Assembly: GCA_944739405.2 (NCBI GenBank)
Contig: OX123185.2
Location: forward strand, 3,841,840-3,905,839
Reading direction: 5' to 3'
DNA from: Euclidia mi
Taxonomy: Eukaryota; Arthropoda; Insecta; Lepidoptera; Erebidae
Length of the DNA: 64,000 nt
Below the pieces are notes generated by a model, which saw nothing but the letters and a program-made list of their open reading frames with translations, did no database searches and had not been told where the DNA came from. This document shows positions 33,298 to 44,765 of this stretch, piece after piece. The number at the start of each line of letters is the position of its first letter. Within the stretch, counting starts at the first letter, position 1. The translations under genes and the position numbers were made by a program.

Positions 33298-34107
33298 TTC
33301 GATATAGGTCTCAAGATGTTACAACACTTGGGATGAAACCAACCATTACGCTGCGAGATTTTGATCTCGTATAATTTCATTCATAGTTTCTATTGCTTAA
33401 ATTATATTTTAGTAATTTGTAAACAGATAACTAGTTGTCTTGTCAATTTAGCTATTATCATTCTAGCGTCATCTTGATTGTATTTGAGACTTGAAGCTCG
33501 CGATGCGCAGTCTAATCAGATTTGATTTAGAGTATGGGTTCTGATTTTCAACTTTCGCGTAATGTAAGTACATCTTACAAGTTTTCCTGAAGATTTTATT
33601 AATCCGAAAAGTCAGTGGTGCGCGCCATACATTCAATTATTTTTTTGTAAATTAAGCACATCTGAACGTAATTCACAATTTGCTTTATAAAGTTGTATGC
33701 ACTTCCTTTTGATATATACGTATGCTTAATATATGTAATTGTGTATCGGAGCTGTAATCAACGCTGTCTATGACAATGTATGACGATAATAGAGTGTCTG
33801 ACCTGAATATATCTTGTTCGAGACACGTCGACCATTGTAGTCACACTGGCGGTGTCTGCAGGGATTATAACTTGCTTCGCTATCACATGCTGATGCGATA
33901 CCAGTATCACTCATTTGTAAGGATGGAGGGTCGGGACATAATTGAAACGCAAGAAATCTCAAATATCATAAATCCGAAAGGGTCTTTGTTTGGCTGTTTG
34001 TCCCTCTTTTACGTCGCAACGAACAAGGTTATGTGGATGTTTGTGTCTGGACAAGCATAGACGATACTGTCAGATGCCACTGCAATATTTCTAGGCTCCT
34101 AAAATTA
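33298..34107. other. Unassigned, with a SINE scrap
   Basis: At 33603-33630 'ccgaaaagtcagtggtgcgc' matches the SINE at 2135-2503. Open frames at 33768-34060 on both strands have no recognised domain. Confidence 0.35.
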
Positions 34108-34313
34108 TCTTAATATATAAAATCCTTGCGTTACTGACTGACTGACAGACACGCTACAGCCGATACTATTGGAAGCAGGAAGCTGAAATTTGGCATGTAT
34201 GTTCCTTGGGGACCGTAGGGGTGCAATAAGAAGGGATTTCCCGAAATTCCCAAGGGATCGGCCAAAACTGGTAAATAAAAAAAAATGCAGGCGTAGCTGC
34301 TGGCATCCTCTAG
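34108..34313 (+). mobile_element. Helitron-like short repeat, copy 2
   Basis: A|TCTTAATATATAAAATCC start, then 'ttactgactgactgacagac', 'gttccttggggaccgtaggg', 'ggcgtagctgctggc' and a CTAG|T end. It is close to copy 3 at 52121-52327. Confidence 0.65.
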
Positions 34314-34344
34314 TTCATTATAAAACATTTGTATAGCTCATAAA

Positions 34345-34412
34345 GATTGTCTGGCGAAAAGTGGGTGTTTAATATGCCTCTGCCTACCCCTTCGGTATGT
34401 ATGTAAAAGATT
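34345..34412 (+). repeat. HaSE-like SINE scrap
   Basis: 'tctggcgaaaagtgggtgtt' and 'gcctctgcctaccccttcgg' match the 3' part of the SINE at 4446. Confidence 0.7.
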
Positions 34413-34483
34413 GTCTAATACGGATTTGTAAGACTGCCTGTGGAAATTAAAATTGTAGATTTTAATCAAAACACTTATACACG

Positions 34484-34701
34484 TATAGTTCGTTCGCGTT
34501 AAGAATGCAGTGAGTTCATCAGTGCAACTGCAAGATAAAGGTGTATTCACAGTGATGTTAAATTCAAACAAATTATATTTTAAAAGATTAAGTTTAATGA
34601 ATTTATAAAAATACACTTAATAGTTTAAAATCAAAATCAAATCATTAATATCATATTTTAATCTATTTTATTTACTGCATTCTTAACGCGAACGAACTAT
34701 A
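34484..34701. mobile_element. TA-flanked MITE with perfect 26-bp ends
   Basis: The body is 34486-34699. The 28 bp at 34484-34511, including the flanking TA, are the exact complement of 34674-34701. The ends read TAGTTCGTTCGCGTTAAG. TA duplication and length suit a Tc1/mariner-type MITE. No coding frame. Confidence 0.85.
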
Positions 34702-35289
34702 GAAAGTTTGTCGTGTTATATCCTATTATGATGCATTTCACGCTAAATCTAAATTTTATAGGATTCAGAAATTCTATTATTCAATGTTGTACAATATATT
34801 TACATACTATTTGTACTAAAGCAATACAACTCGTTTTGTTATTGAAACAACAACCGAGAACCCAATAGTCAGCAAGGTTATATTTTATACAAAAAACCGC
34901 AAGATATGTACTTGTACATCCAAAATCCCGATATCTTAAATTCCTAAACATAAAAAACCTCTGTGTATCTCTTTTCTTTGATAAAAAATTTAGTAGCTTT
35001 ATTTGGCGGATAGTCCCGGGAGAAATATTGGTTTTACGTGACAAATGCGGTCTGTGGACCCATGAAAATATACTACTTACCCGTTTGATGTATCGAGAAA
35101 CCTGGAGCACACATTGTTTCCTATTTGTGCCACATTTTATATATTTCCTACTTGTTTTATGAATTTATTTAGATTTAAACTTATACAAGTTATAGTGTTC
35201 GTTCCCCTGGGACCCCGGGCACACACCTCTGACTTGTCGAAGTTATGTGTGTATTAGAAAATGTTAATCATCGCTTGCTTAATAATGTG
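34702..35289. other. Unassigned spacer
   Basis: The 109-codon minus-strand frame at 34781-35110 has no recognised motif. Confidence 0.35.
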
Positions 35290-35395
35290 CCTGGAAGATG
35301 GCTATAAGCTCGCCCCCTATTACATTGGGACCGAAATATAACTGGCGAAGTGTGGGTGTGTATTGTGTGTAATGCACCTCTGTTACGTTATGTAA
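35290..35395 (+). repeat. HaSE-like SINE scrap
   Basis: It has 'ctcgccccctattacattgg', 'gaccgaaatataactggcga' and 'agtgtgggtgtgt', from the same family as 24935-25050. Confidence 0.7.
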
Positions 35396-36845
35396 ACTTG
35401 GTATTACTTCTGATGATACTTGTATATTATAAGTATAGGGCCATAACTCTTTAAGTCCTATTTCGCTCTTAAGATATGAGCTTATTAAACAGTTTACGGC
35501 CACGTTTAAAATTATAAGAACACACATAAATAAAATCGGATTAGGTAAATATCGAATCTGCAAAGAGCTGCCAGCTTCAAAGAAATGGATTATCGGCCTC
35601 TTTTAAATATGTCCCTTATTCTATTTCGTAGTTATCAAGTGATCTGAGTTTCGAGAACTCAAATAAATTTTTTATATCCACGACATCCGAAGTACTCACA
35701 ATTCTCGTTTAAAAATGAATTCAATGGCTATTGACATTTACGGGATTCTGCGCATGAATTCTGAATGTCGCTTTGACTAAGAAAAAAATAGTATAGATAA
35801 GTACACTTACCTACCTATATAGATTGCTGTTTCTACCTGATGTTAAACATAAATTACTGTCATAGTTTATTTTTAAGTTTGGACATGTATTATATCACAT
35901 TTCTTGCGATTGAGACACCCGCACATTTAATTAATTTGAACCATTTCTGGCCAATTTCGTGGGTATTTCGGGATGTCCCTTCTTATTGCACCCCGACGGC
36001 CTGGCAAGAACGTATATGCATATTTCGGCGCCGTGGCACCATCATCAGGACACCCCCAGAGGATCCACAAATGAAACCACACAAATTTACTGAAAACTGC
36101 ATTATATTCTTGAATTCTTCATTCACGTCTCACGATACCAAAGTCCGATGAAAAAGTGTCATGGCCGCCCGCCGTCGCATCAACTTTACTTACACAGTAT
36201 CATTATACTTTTAATTACGTTAATTAAAGTATCGTATGTATGAACTTTCAATTAATTTTTATAATTAAGAAACAATTTAGAATTCCGGTTACTTTAGCTA
36301 AAGCGTCGAAATACATCTTGATCAATTTAATTAGTTATTAAATTACCGAAATGTGTTGGCGGGCGACAAAGCTAAATTTAACTATTATAGACGATATCAA
36401 CCAACACTGCGTTAAGAAATATATGTAAATACAGAAATGTAACACAATTTATATAATATTAATTACAAGCAAATGCAATTAATATTTTACTGGTTATTTA
36501 CTTAAAATTACATTAAAATAATATTAACTTCCGGGTTTAGGTATCGTTTAGTTATCATTTAGTCATCTAGATGGCTCTGCTCTACGTTTATGCCTCTACA
36601 ATATAACAAACCATATCACTGCGCCCATACATACATTTAGCTTCTGGTGGCTGGTAGTTTTGGCTGTGTTTTGTCTGTCAGTCAGTCAGAAAATAAAGAA
36701 CTTTATAAATACAGATAATCTGGATCATAAATATGAATGATTCAGATGTTGTCTATATCCCATCGATATGTAGAGTTTCCATATATGGCTTTAGCTACTA
36801 TATGTTTTGTATAAACTTGCGACTCAATAGGCAAAAAATATTAAT
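35396..36845. other. Unassigned, with an inverted Helitron-like scrap
   Basis: At 35955-36010 the minus strand carries the 'ggggtgcaataagaaggga' block of the Helitron-like repeat. Otherwise nothing recognised. Confidence 0.4.
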
Positions 36846-36990
36846 TGTTGCCTGCCCCGTGCCTGGGAGAGCGCGTTAAGCCGACCGTGCGGTTATGAAG
36901 ATCTTTGATAGACGTTAGCCTCCTCAGAATAGACATGGTGAAACAGGAGCATCCACTTACATTATATATACCTAATAATGCAGGCAATCC
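36846..36990. repeat. Joined scraps of the 2135 SINE and repeat family B
   Basis: 36846-36915 matches the SINE in plus orientation ('ccccgtgcctgggagagcg', 'tatgaagatctttgatag'). 36917-36990 is a minus-oriented piece of family B and matches 10252-10322 closely. Confidence 0.65.
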
Positions 36991-37579
36991 TAATAATCAC
37001 CAGAAACTACTAACACCCAGACTAGAAGCAACTATTTATGCATCACAGAAAAAGTTGTCCTGGCATCGAACCCAACGCTCGTAGTTGTTCCAAATCCAAA
37101 AGCGACCGCTCCAACCTCTAGATAGACTACGTCAGTGTCATTAAGGATGAAGATAGGATGCTAATGATAATGATGTACGGTTGACAAGAAAACTGGTTGT
37201 TTTTTTTTAATAATTATGTTTCTTTATTATTTAATGATACTTATTATATCAAATGATGCTTTCTTTTAAAGACAGAATGTATGAATGAAATTATACGATA
37301 TCAAAATGTACCAGCGTAGTGTTCCATTATTGTGATGGTAACTAAATGCTAAAAGGACTTTACACTATGAATAAAATAACTATAAACACCGTTTGCATCG
37401 TCTTTACTTGCGTACACCTTTTTCTTAGAGGGTAACTTAAAATTATATGTTTTATACATATGGTGCTAAATGCTCGTTTTATATGAAAATAACGAGGGCT
37501 TCGTCTGCGTAGTCTGTGAGAATGGAAGCCTAGGTGTTTTGATAATCAAATACTTATATTTATGGATCGGATCTATATC

Positions 37580-37740
37580 TGTTATGAAGATCTTTGACAG
37601 TCGTTATCCTCAAATAAAATGATACTGGTCTAAACCGTGGAATATCGCTATCTCTCTGGATCATGGAGGTCAGACGACAGTTGCTCTGTAGCATACTGTT
37701 ATTCTGTCAATCTGGTAAGACCAGTAGGCGGACCCCGGAC
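37580..37740 (+). repeat. SINE 3' fragment (2135 family)
   Basis: 'tatgaagatctttgacagtc', 'ctaaaccgtggaatatcgct' and 'ggcggaccccgg' match the body of the 2135-2503 SINE in the opposite orientation. Confidence 0.7.
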
Positions 37741-38083
37741 GATGATGATATAACGGTTCTATACCGTGTAATTATTTAACGAGAAATACTTTATTTTTGC
37801 CCCTTATACTAACTTAACACTGGGTGATGACAAAATATCAAGATGTTCTTAGAATCCATCCAATCAACAAGTAGTGTAGATAATAAGTAAGTGTAATATA
37901 CCCTGAAGTGAAAATGTGATTAGTGTTGTGTATCGTAGTACCGGGCCGAGGTTTCCGAACTAAATAATACAAATATTTGTTAAGTATTTCTCGGAGACGG
38001 CGCTGCAGGTCGCCAGTTATAAGAAATGAAGTCTTCCCTGTAACAAACTAGACAGTAAAACTATATTACAAAATAAAAATAAA

Positions 38084-38677
38084 GTGATAATATTTAGTGA
38101 CGAGATTGGAAAAGGTATGGGTCAGTTGTTGGCGAACACATATAGTGATGGGTTAGTGATGAACTACTGTTTGCCTGGGTTAAGTTCCATTGCTATTTTA
38201 GATAAAATTATAAACTTCAATTATGACCAGGATAAAACTTTATTGATTCTACTTGGTAAAAGAGGATCTTTAAATAAAAGACTTTTATTCTATTATTACA
38301 GTAAATTATGTGAATTAAATTTAAATCAAATTATTATGCTCACTTTAGCTTTCAGTAAAGGGTTGCCACAGAAAGATAATAATATTAGACATAGTCTTAA
38401 TATAAATTTGTGTAGTTGGTCATACAATAACGATAAATTTCATGTTTTTGACTCTAACAATTATGTTAGTAAAGCTTTAAATTTGACGCAAGATACTTGT
38501 TATCTGAATTCTTATTATAAAAGACAACTAGCTGAGTCGCTAGCATTTTGTATTGACATTTCAGCCAAGAATTTGGCTAATAAACGTGTTGCCCCTATAC
38601 AGCAACAAAATGACATTTATAATGATTCAGCCAGTATTTTGGCTACACAGTCTGACATTTCTATTAATTTAAATTAA
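38084..38677 (+). pseudogene. LINE ORF1, SGNH/esterase-like part
   Basis: The frame reads IIFSDEIGKGMGQLL, then NYCLPGLSSIAILDKI and TLLILLGKRG. It resembles the block I (DS/G) and G-x-N-like regions of SGNH hydrolases found in ORF1 of CR1-group LINEs. SDE replaces the usual DS, so catalysis is doubtful. The N-terminal zinc-finger part seen in many such ORF1 proteins is absent. The function of this domain in LINEs is thought to be in RNA or membrane binding, but is not settled. Confidence 0.55.
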
Positions 38678-38689
38678 ATAATTCATCAA

Positions 38690-39850
38690 TAGAGAATACC
38701 TTTTGCAATGACACTTTCATTAATAATGGGCTGGTATGTACGAATAAGCCCAATTCAACTAATAATTCATTTAGAAATTCACAAGTATTAAAACTGGTAC
38801 ATCAAAATATACAAGGTATGTCAAATAAAGATTTAGAAGTGGAGTTGTTCATGAACGGTGAATGCGTTGATGTTTTGTGTATAACAGAACATTGGCTTAA
38901 AGATCACCAGTTCATGTGCAATTATAATAACCATCTAGTTGGTAGTTCGTTCAGCAGACAAAATGCAATACATGGTGGATCGTTGATTTTAGTTAACAAG
39001 CTGCTTAAATTTAAGAATCGTAGTGACATTGTTAGTTTCTCTGTTGAACGGACAGTTGAAATAGCCTGTGTGGAGTTGGACCAACTTCTTGTTTTGAGTG
39101 TGTATAGGCCACCATCATCCTGCTATGATAACTTTGAAAGTGTCATGGATGATGTGTTACGGAAGCTATGCCAACAAAATAAATCTATAATAGTAGGTGG
39201 CGATTTTAATATTAATTTACTAGAAGATTCCCTGAATTGCCACAAAATTAAGAATTTGTTCAAGTCATATAATCTTGCATGATTATTTTTGGAACCCACC
39301 AGGATAACTTCCACGACATCTACTTGTATAGACAATATATTTACAGATATTGTACCAGTTAGAAAGCAAATAATTAACAAATTAACATCAGATCATTGTG
39401 GACAATCTATAACATTTGCTATGCAGTCTAAAAAAGTAGGTAGAAAGGAATTGAGTGTGGTGCCAAAAACTTTGCGTCGTCTGGAGGGACTTAAGGATAA
39501 ACTCACAAGTACATTACCATACTTATGCTATGATAACGATCCTAATAAGTTGTACAATTCTTTCTTTGACATGTACTGTACTATATTCAATTCTATATTT
39601 GTCCCTAAGAGGATCTCAGTTGCTGGTACTACATCCTTCAGTGAATGGGCAACCACTGGAATTTATAAAAGTAGAAATAAGCTTTACGAATTATATGAAC
39701 AGAAAGTAATTAATAAAAATGATGAACAATTTTGTCAATATGTAAGATATTATTCCAAGTTATTTAAAAAGATTTGTCGTGAAGCTAAGACACTTTATTT
39801 AAAATCAAAAATTAAAAACAGTGACAATAAAATAAAAGCAACGTGGGATA
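38690..39850 (+). pseudogene. LINE endonuclease with one stop
   Basis: The frame runs VHQNIQGMSNKDLEV, VLCITEHWL (catalytic Glu), HGGSLILV, LSVYRPPSS, IIVGGDFNINLL (Asp/Asn), FLEPTRITSTTSTCIDNIF and LTSDHCGQ (final Asp-His pair). A lysine-rich linker follows. All main nuclease motifs are present. A TGA at 39280-39282 in NLA*LFLEPTR breaks the otherwise single frame. Coding similarity stops at KATWDI (39850), where foreign DNA begins. Confidence 0.85.
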
Positions 39851-41418
39851 TTACGGTGCTCAGCCTTCCATGACAGTGGAGCGTGCGTAATGTTAAGTAT
39901 GGAAGGAAACATGCATGTGCAATCACGACTCTGTATGTCGAAGGGGTAAGCAGAGGAGGTTAGTGTCCAAAGTAGCACTTGAAACTTTTTGAATTAATTT
40001 TATAATCGCAACTGTGTTTCCATTTGCAGTTTTAAAGTCATATTTTATATCATATCCTAAATACGTGCGGAGCCCTCCTTCCTTTTTGTTTCCCTTTTTT
40101 AGGGGCAAGAATGTTGACTTCTTTGTTATGAGTCGGTCGCAGCATGCATGCGTAAGTATTATTTTAAAGTTGAAGTAGGAGACTTAGTTATTTCTATTTC
40201 AAACATCCACCCGTCCCGGACCGGCCTACCGGTGCGCTATTCAGTTGGTTGACGTGATAACGTTGCAACCGCTCTCCTCAGAATCTTCCATATTATAAAA
40301 TAAAATATGTACGATTATAAGCACTATAATGTACCAGATATCAATTCAGATTAGTTTATTCATGTGTTTAGGAAATTCGGTGCTCATTGCGTGGAACTAA
40401 ATAAATCGCACAGACCGCACCGATTGCACTATTTGATATCTCAGTATATTTGAATTAAACTTTAGGTCAAACATATGTGGATATCAAATATTTCAATGCT
40501 ACATTGCCAGTAACGTGAACACTAAAAAATACTAAATAATAAATAGCGTTTTTCACATCCAATTCTCAATTTCGCTCAAAAATATACAAAGATGTTGATT
40601 TAAATACCGACTGAGTACACTCCATAGGCTTAAAATACACAAAGCTCCCTCAGAAGATCAATTTAATTCGTCTAGAGGCCAAAAACTCTGTTTATTAATT
40701 GAATCTCGTAAACCACGATAGCAGATTTACCGTCGTCAATCAATCCAGAATCAATTTAACGATCTGAGGTACCGTATTGACGTTATGATGATGATTGATC
40801 TCACAAAATTGGACCAGTAATGAGATTTTGTTTGACCACTCGGAATAGACGAAGGTTTTATAAACGGAGGAAAAGATAGTTTTGAGTGTTGATGAGGTTT
40901 ATTGGTGTGTCACACATTGAAACGATTCTCAGATTGATGATTACGGAGTATTTTTGTAATTTTTATGTCTTTTGAGAATTAATGCTGTAATTTAATCAGA
41001 ATCTTGAATCCATAATGAAGTCGTTTAAAATAAAAACTTGTACTGACTGAGATAACAGCGCGGTCCTTGGGAACAGGAAAATTTGGAAATAGTGAGTTCT
41101 TTTGACGAAAATACCCATTATGGAAGGATTTTTCATATTTCACTCCTTAGGGTTATAAGTTTGTTTGTAAAATAACTTGTACCTACTATAAAAATACGCG
41201 CAGCAACTAAGTAGTTATTATATAAAAAGGGCAGTAATTGCCAGTTTCAATCTGCGTCGATGTAGCAACACAGTTATGACAGCATAAAGCATTTCATAAT
41301 GGTAAGCATAAATACTTAGCAAAGAATAGCGAAGACATTTTATTAGGACCTATTTCGAAGTACATAGAAGTAAGTTACAGGCAACAAATGGAGCTTTTGA
41401 CTATCTTTGCCTAAGAAG
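39851..41418. other. 1.6-kb insertion of unknown type splitting the LINE
   Basis: Coding resumes at 41421 (GLKMTDEKIKS), matching the minus-strand relative just after the equivalent of KTTWSIIN. No terminal inverted repeats, LTR, tail or protein domain were found. Short TATT occurs at both edges. A piece near 39940 ('cgaaggggtaagcagaggag') resembles the SINE 3' motif in reverse. Confidence 0.55.
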
Positions 41419-41420
41419 TA

Positions 41421-43183
41421 TTGGGTCTAAAAATGACTGATGAAAAGATTAAAAGTAACGATTACACTCTTCAATTAAATAAAAAGATATTAAAGTCAGA
41501 TTTTGAGGTTGCCACAGCATTTGAAAATTTCTTCACAGACATTCCAGTCTCAACCACTAAATCCCTCAACTCGTCCCCTAATGACGCCGAATATCTATTG
41601 AAACAAAATGTCAATAGGTGTAACATTGAATTTCGTTTTAGTTATGTCACTGACAGAGATATTGTAAAAACTTTTAATACAATTAATTTGAAGAAGACTA
41701 GTGATCTTTGGGGCAATTCTGTTGTGATTACGAAATCTATAATCAACACAGTAGCACCGGAACTGGCAATGATTTTCAATAGATGCATTGACTGTGGTGT
41801 GTTTCCTGATCAAATGAAAAATAGTAAAGTAATTCCGTTATTTAAATCAGGTAGCACATTTGACCCCACAAATTATAGGCCAATATCTGTGCTACCCACG
41901 TTAAGTAAAATTTTTGAAAAATTAATTGTAGGTCAGCTTCAAATTCATTTTAATAACAATAAGCTCTTACATGAAAAACAATTTGGTTTTACTAGGGGTC
42001 GCTCAACTACCGATGCTGGAGTTGAGCTTTTAGATAGTATTTTTGATGCCTGGAGGAGTCGCATGATGCTCTGGGAGTCTTTTGTGACTTATCTAAGGCT
42101 TTTGATTGCGTGTTTCATGAAACATTGATCAGGAAATTACATTACTATGGAGTGAGGAACACTGCTTTGGATCTCCTAACATCATATTTGAGTAATAGGA
42201 TACAGAGAGTTGAGGTAAATAGAAAAGTTTCTATGGGTTCAGTGGTCACAATGGGAGTGCCGCAAGGTTCAATTCTTGGTCCATTCCTTTTCCTTGTATA
42301 TATTAATGATTTGTCATACATTATGCAAAATAATGAAGAGATAGTGTTATTTGCTGATGATACATCACTTATTTTTAAACTAAGACGACAACAATCAAAT
42401 AATGACGATGTAAATAACGCTCTCTCTAAAGTAGTTCAATGGTTTACAGCTAACAATTTACTGTTAAATGAAAGAAAAACAAAATGTATACGATTTTCAA
42501 GACCGAATGTAAAACAAGTTAAACCTAACATATGTTTGAATGGAGAAGAGTTGGATCTTATATATAACACCGTATTCTTAGGCATAACCTTAGATTCTAA
42601 GCTACAGTGGAGCCCACATATAGGTCAGTTGTCGAATAGACTTAGCTCTGCAGCGTACGCGGTTTACAAAATTCGTCAGTTAACTGATATAGATACGGCC
42701 AGATTAGTATATTTTAGTTATTTCCACACCATAATGTCATATGGCATTTTATTATGGGGCAACGCAGCTGGCATTCAAACTGTGTTTGTACTGCAGAAGC
42801 GGGCTATTCGTGCAATATACAGTCTTGGTTCAAGACATTCACTGAGGGAAAAATTTAAAGAAATTAAGATAATGACTGTCGCATCTCAATACATTTATTA
42901 GAACTTGTTACATGTCAGGAAAAATATAAATATGTTTTCTAAATTCAGCGACATTCATAATTTAAATACACGACATAAAAACAAACTTGTTCTACCTTCA
43001 ACTAGACTACAAAAAATAAGTAAGTCATACAAGTGTCAAAGCATACGTTTTTACAACAAAATTCCAGGCAATATTCAGGAACTAAGTATTAATAAATTCA
43101 AAGTATTTATTAAACAGAGCTTGTGTTCAAAAGCTTATTACACAGTTAAAGATTATTTAGCAGACAAAAATGCCTGGAATTGA
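41421..43183 (+). pseudogene. CR1-like LINE reverse transcriptase, intact FADD
   Basis: Motifs in order: KVIPLFKSGSTFDPTNYRPI, KIFEKLIVGQLQ, QFGFTRGRSTTDA; then (after a frameshift near 42070-42110) FHETLIRKLHYYGV, GVPQGSILGPFLFLVYINDL, FADDTSLIF, WFTANNLLLNERKTKC, FLGITLDSKLQW and LLWGNAAGIQ. The catalytic FADD is kept, unlike in the relatives at 12.4 and 15.3 kb. A TAG at 42902-42904 interrupts the C-terminal domain, which continues to YLADKNAWN. Confidence 0.85.
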
Positions 43184-43440
43184 GTTTGAAAATTGTGAAT
43201 TTTGACATTTTGAAATTAGTGTCATGATATTTTTATTTACATTTGTAATTATTTACATTGTGACATTTTTAATTTGACATTTGTAATTTTATTTATTTTG
43301 TTTTGACATTGTTTGATTTGACATTGTTATTTTATTTATTTTCTTTTGACATTTAAGACTACTTAAGTAATATATTATTATTCATAAATTGATATTCAAT
43401 AATATTTTCTGACATTTAATAATATTTTCTGACATTTTAA

Positions 43441-43681
43441 ATATATGACATTTTATTTTTTAAATTTTTATTATTTTTACTTATTGTTTGCAACATGTAT
43501 TTTACTGTGTATTAGCATGTAAAGTTGTGAGTACGATGTGGGCATTATTAAACATATAAACAAATAGTTGTGGCAACCTGTCTGATGGCTTAGGCTGACA
43601 TGCTTATGCATACACCTTCTGATGGCGTGGAGGCATAGTGATACAGATCGTGCTGGCTCCCTCAATCAAGGATGAGCCGTA
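43441..43681. other. Unassigned spacer
   Basis: It lies between the LINE tail and the next repeat; nothing recognised. Confidence 0.3.
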
Positions 43682-43968
43682 CGATTGCTGTTGAATGCGG
43701 GCCATCAGTGGGCCGAGTCAGTCAAAAGCGTCAGATAATTTCCAGCATTGTACTTGCATACTAAACCCTTTTTTGTCTGGACTTTAAAAGATGAAGAAAA
43801 GACTAAAGAAATTGAAGTGATAAAAAAAGCAATGACTCTGAGTTTGTTTCGGCCTTTCTTCTCAAGAAGTCATTTAGCTAGGAAAAGCCGGCTTCATCTA
43901 GAATAGGGTTTTGACATGTATAAGTGTTATAAAAATGCAGAAATAAATATGTCTTTATGTCTTTGATT
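43682..43968 (+). repeat. LINE 3'-end repeat, copy 2
   Basis: Matches 2671-2955 along its length in the same orientation, including 'tcggcctttcttctcaagaa' and the 'atgtctttatgtcttt' tail. An internal ~10-bp 'caaccaaaat' stretch present in copy 1 is missing here. Confidence 0.7.
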
Positions 43969-44395
43969 TGCCTTAACGGCATAGCATAGATAGAGCGCCG
44001 ATAGTAAATTATACAATTCCCGGAGAATATTGAACTGTTGTTGGCCATCGGCGAGACACGAGTGTTATTTACTGCGGTGAAATCCTACACACCTTAGCCT
44101 TCCTCCTAAGAGACCGGCAAGCTTTTTGCAGGTTTGCCCCTGTAAAACAAAAAATTGGCATTTGAGGCCTAATTCTCGTATTTTTATATGACATTGAAAT
44201 TAAATTTTGAATGTACTCAGAAGCGGTATTTTGATAACCTAATGTAATTATCGTATAATTTGAAATAAACAGTTCGTCGTTGACACATATTTTGACACAT
44301 TTCAATTACGATCTCGTTACTATTTCATTCATATATCAGGTAATTTACGTAACGTAAGTATGACACTGACATTATATCGAAACATGTTCACGAGT

Positions 44396-44765
44396 TGCCA
44401 ACATCAAAAGACGTAAGTTGATGTTCCTGTTTCACCACATTTACTTTGGGAGGCTGACCAAATGAACATCATTTATTGCTTGAGTACGATATCAATAACT
44501 ATTAAAATTTTGCATTTGTAGATAACTCACAATGTGAAACAGTTGCAGCTCCTTACAAAGATAACATGTAAAAACATTATACTGGCAGTTAAAAAGAGTG
44601 GCCACCAGTTTTATTGCCCGTTCTTTCTCGTGATTCTACCTATTGCATTGCGAACGTGGCAGTCAATGTAAATGTAGAATCATCTAGTAATTAACTTAAA
44701 TTTTTGACGTTCATAAGCGTCACTTTGTGGCCTAAATGAATAAATGATTTTGATTTTTCATTTTT
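44396..44765 (+). repeat. Repeat family B, plus strand
   Basis: It runs from 'gttgatgttcctgtttcacc' through 'acagttgcagctccttacaa', 'agttttattgcccgttcttt' and 'gcgaacgtggcagtcaatgt' to 'gacgttcataagcgtcactt' and an AATAAATGATTTTGATTT tail. Same order as 9916-10325 complemented. Confidence 0.8.

Larger units (their letters stand above)
38050..43440 (+). mobile_element. CR1-like LINE with ORF1 remnant, endonuclease, RT and 3' tail
   Basis: In order: a partial ORF1 (38084-38677), ORF2 endonuclease (about 38690-39850), RT and C-terminal domain (41421-43183), and a 3' region rich in TTTGACATT-like units (about 43196-43440). It is interrupted at 39851-41418 by non-LINE DNA. It has in-frame stops at 39280-39282 (TGA) and 42902-42904 (TAG) and a frameshift near 42070-42110. 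The 5' limit is not defined. This is the fullest copy of its family here; the minus-strand LINE at 10.8-15.3 kb is a relative. Confidence 0.85.

Noticed and set aside
34781..35110. 109-codon minus-strand frame
   Set aside because: No motif, and no supporting splice or repeat evidence.
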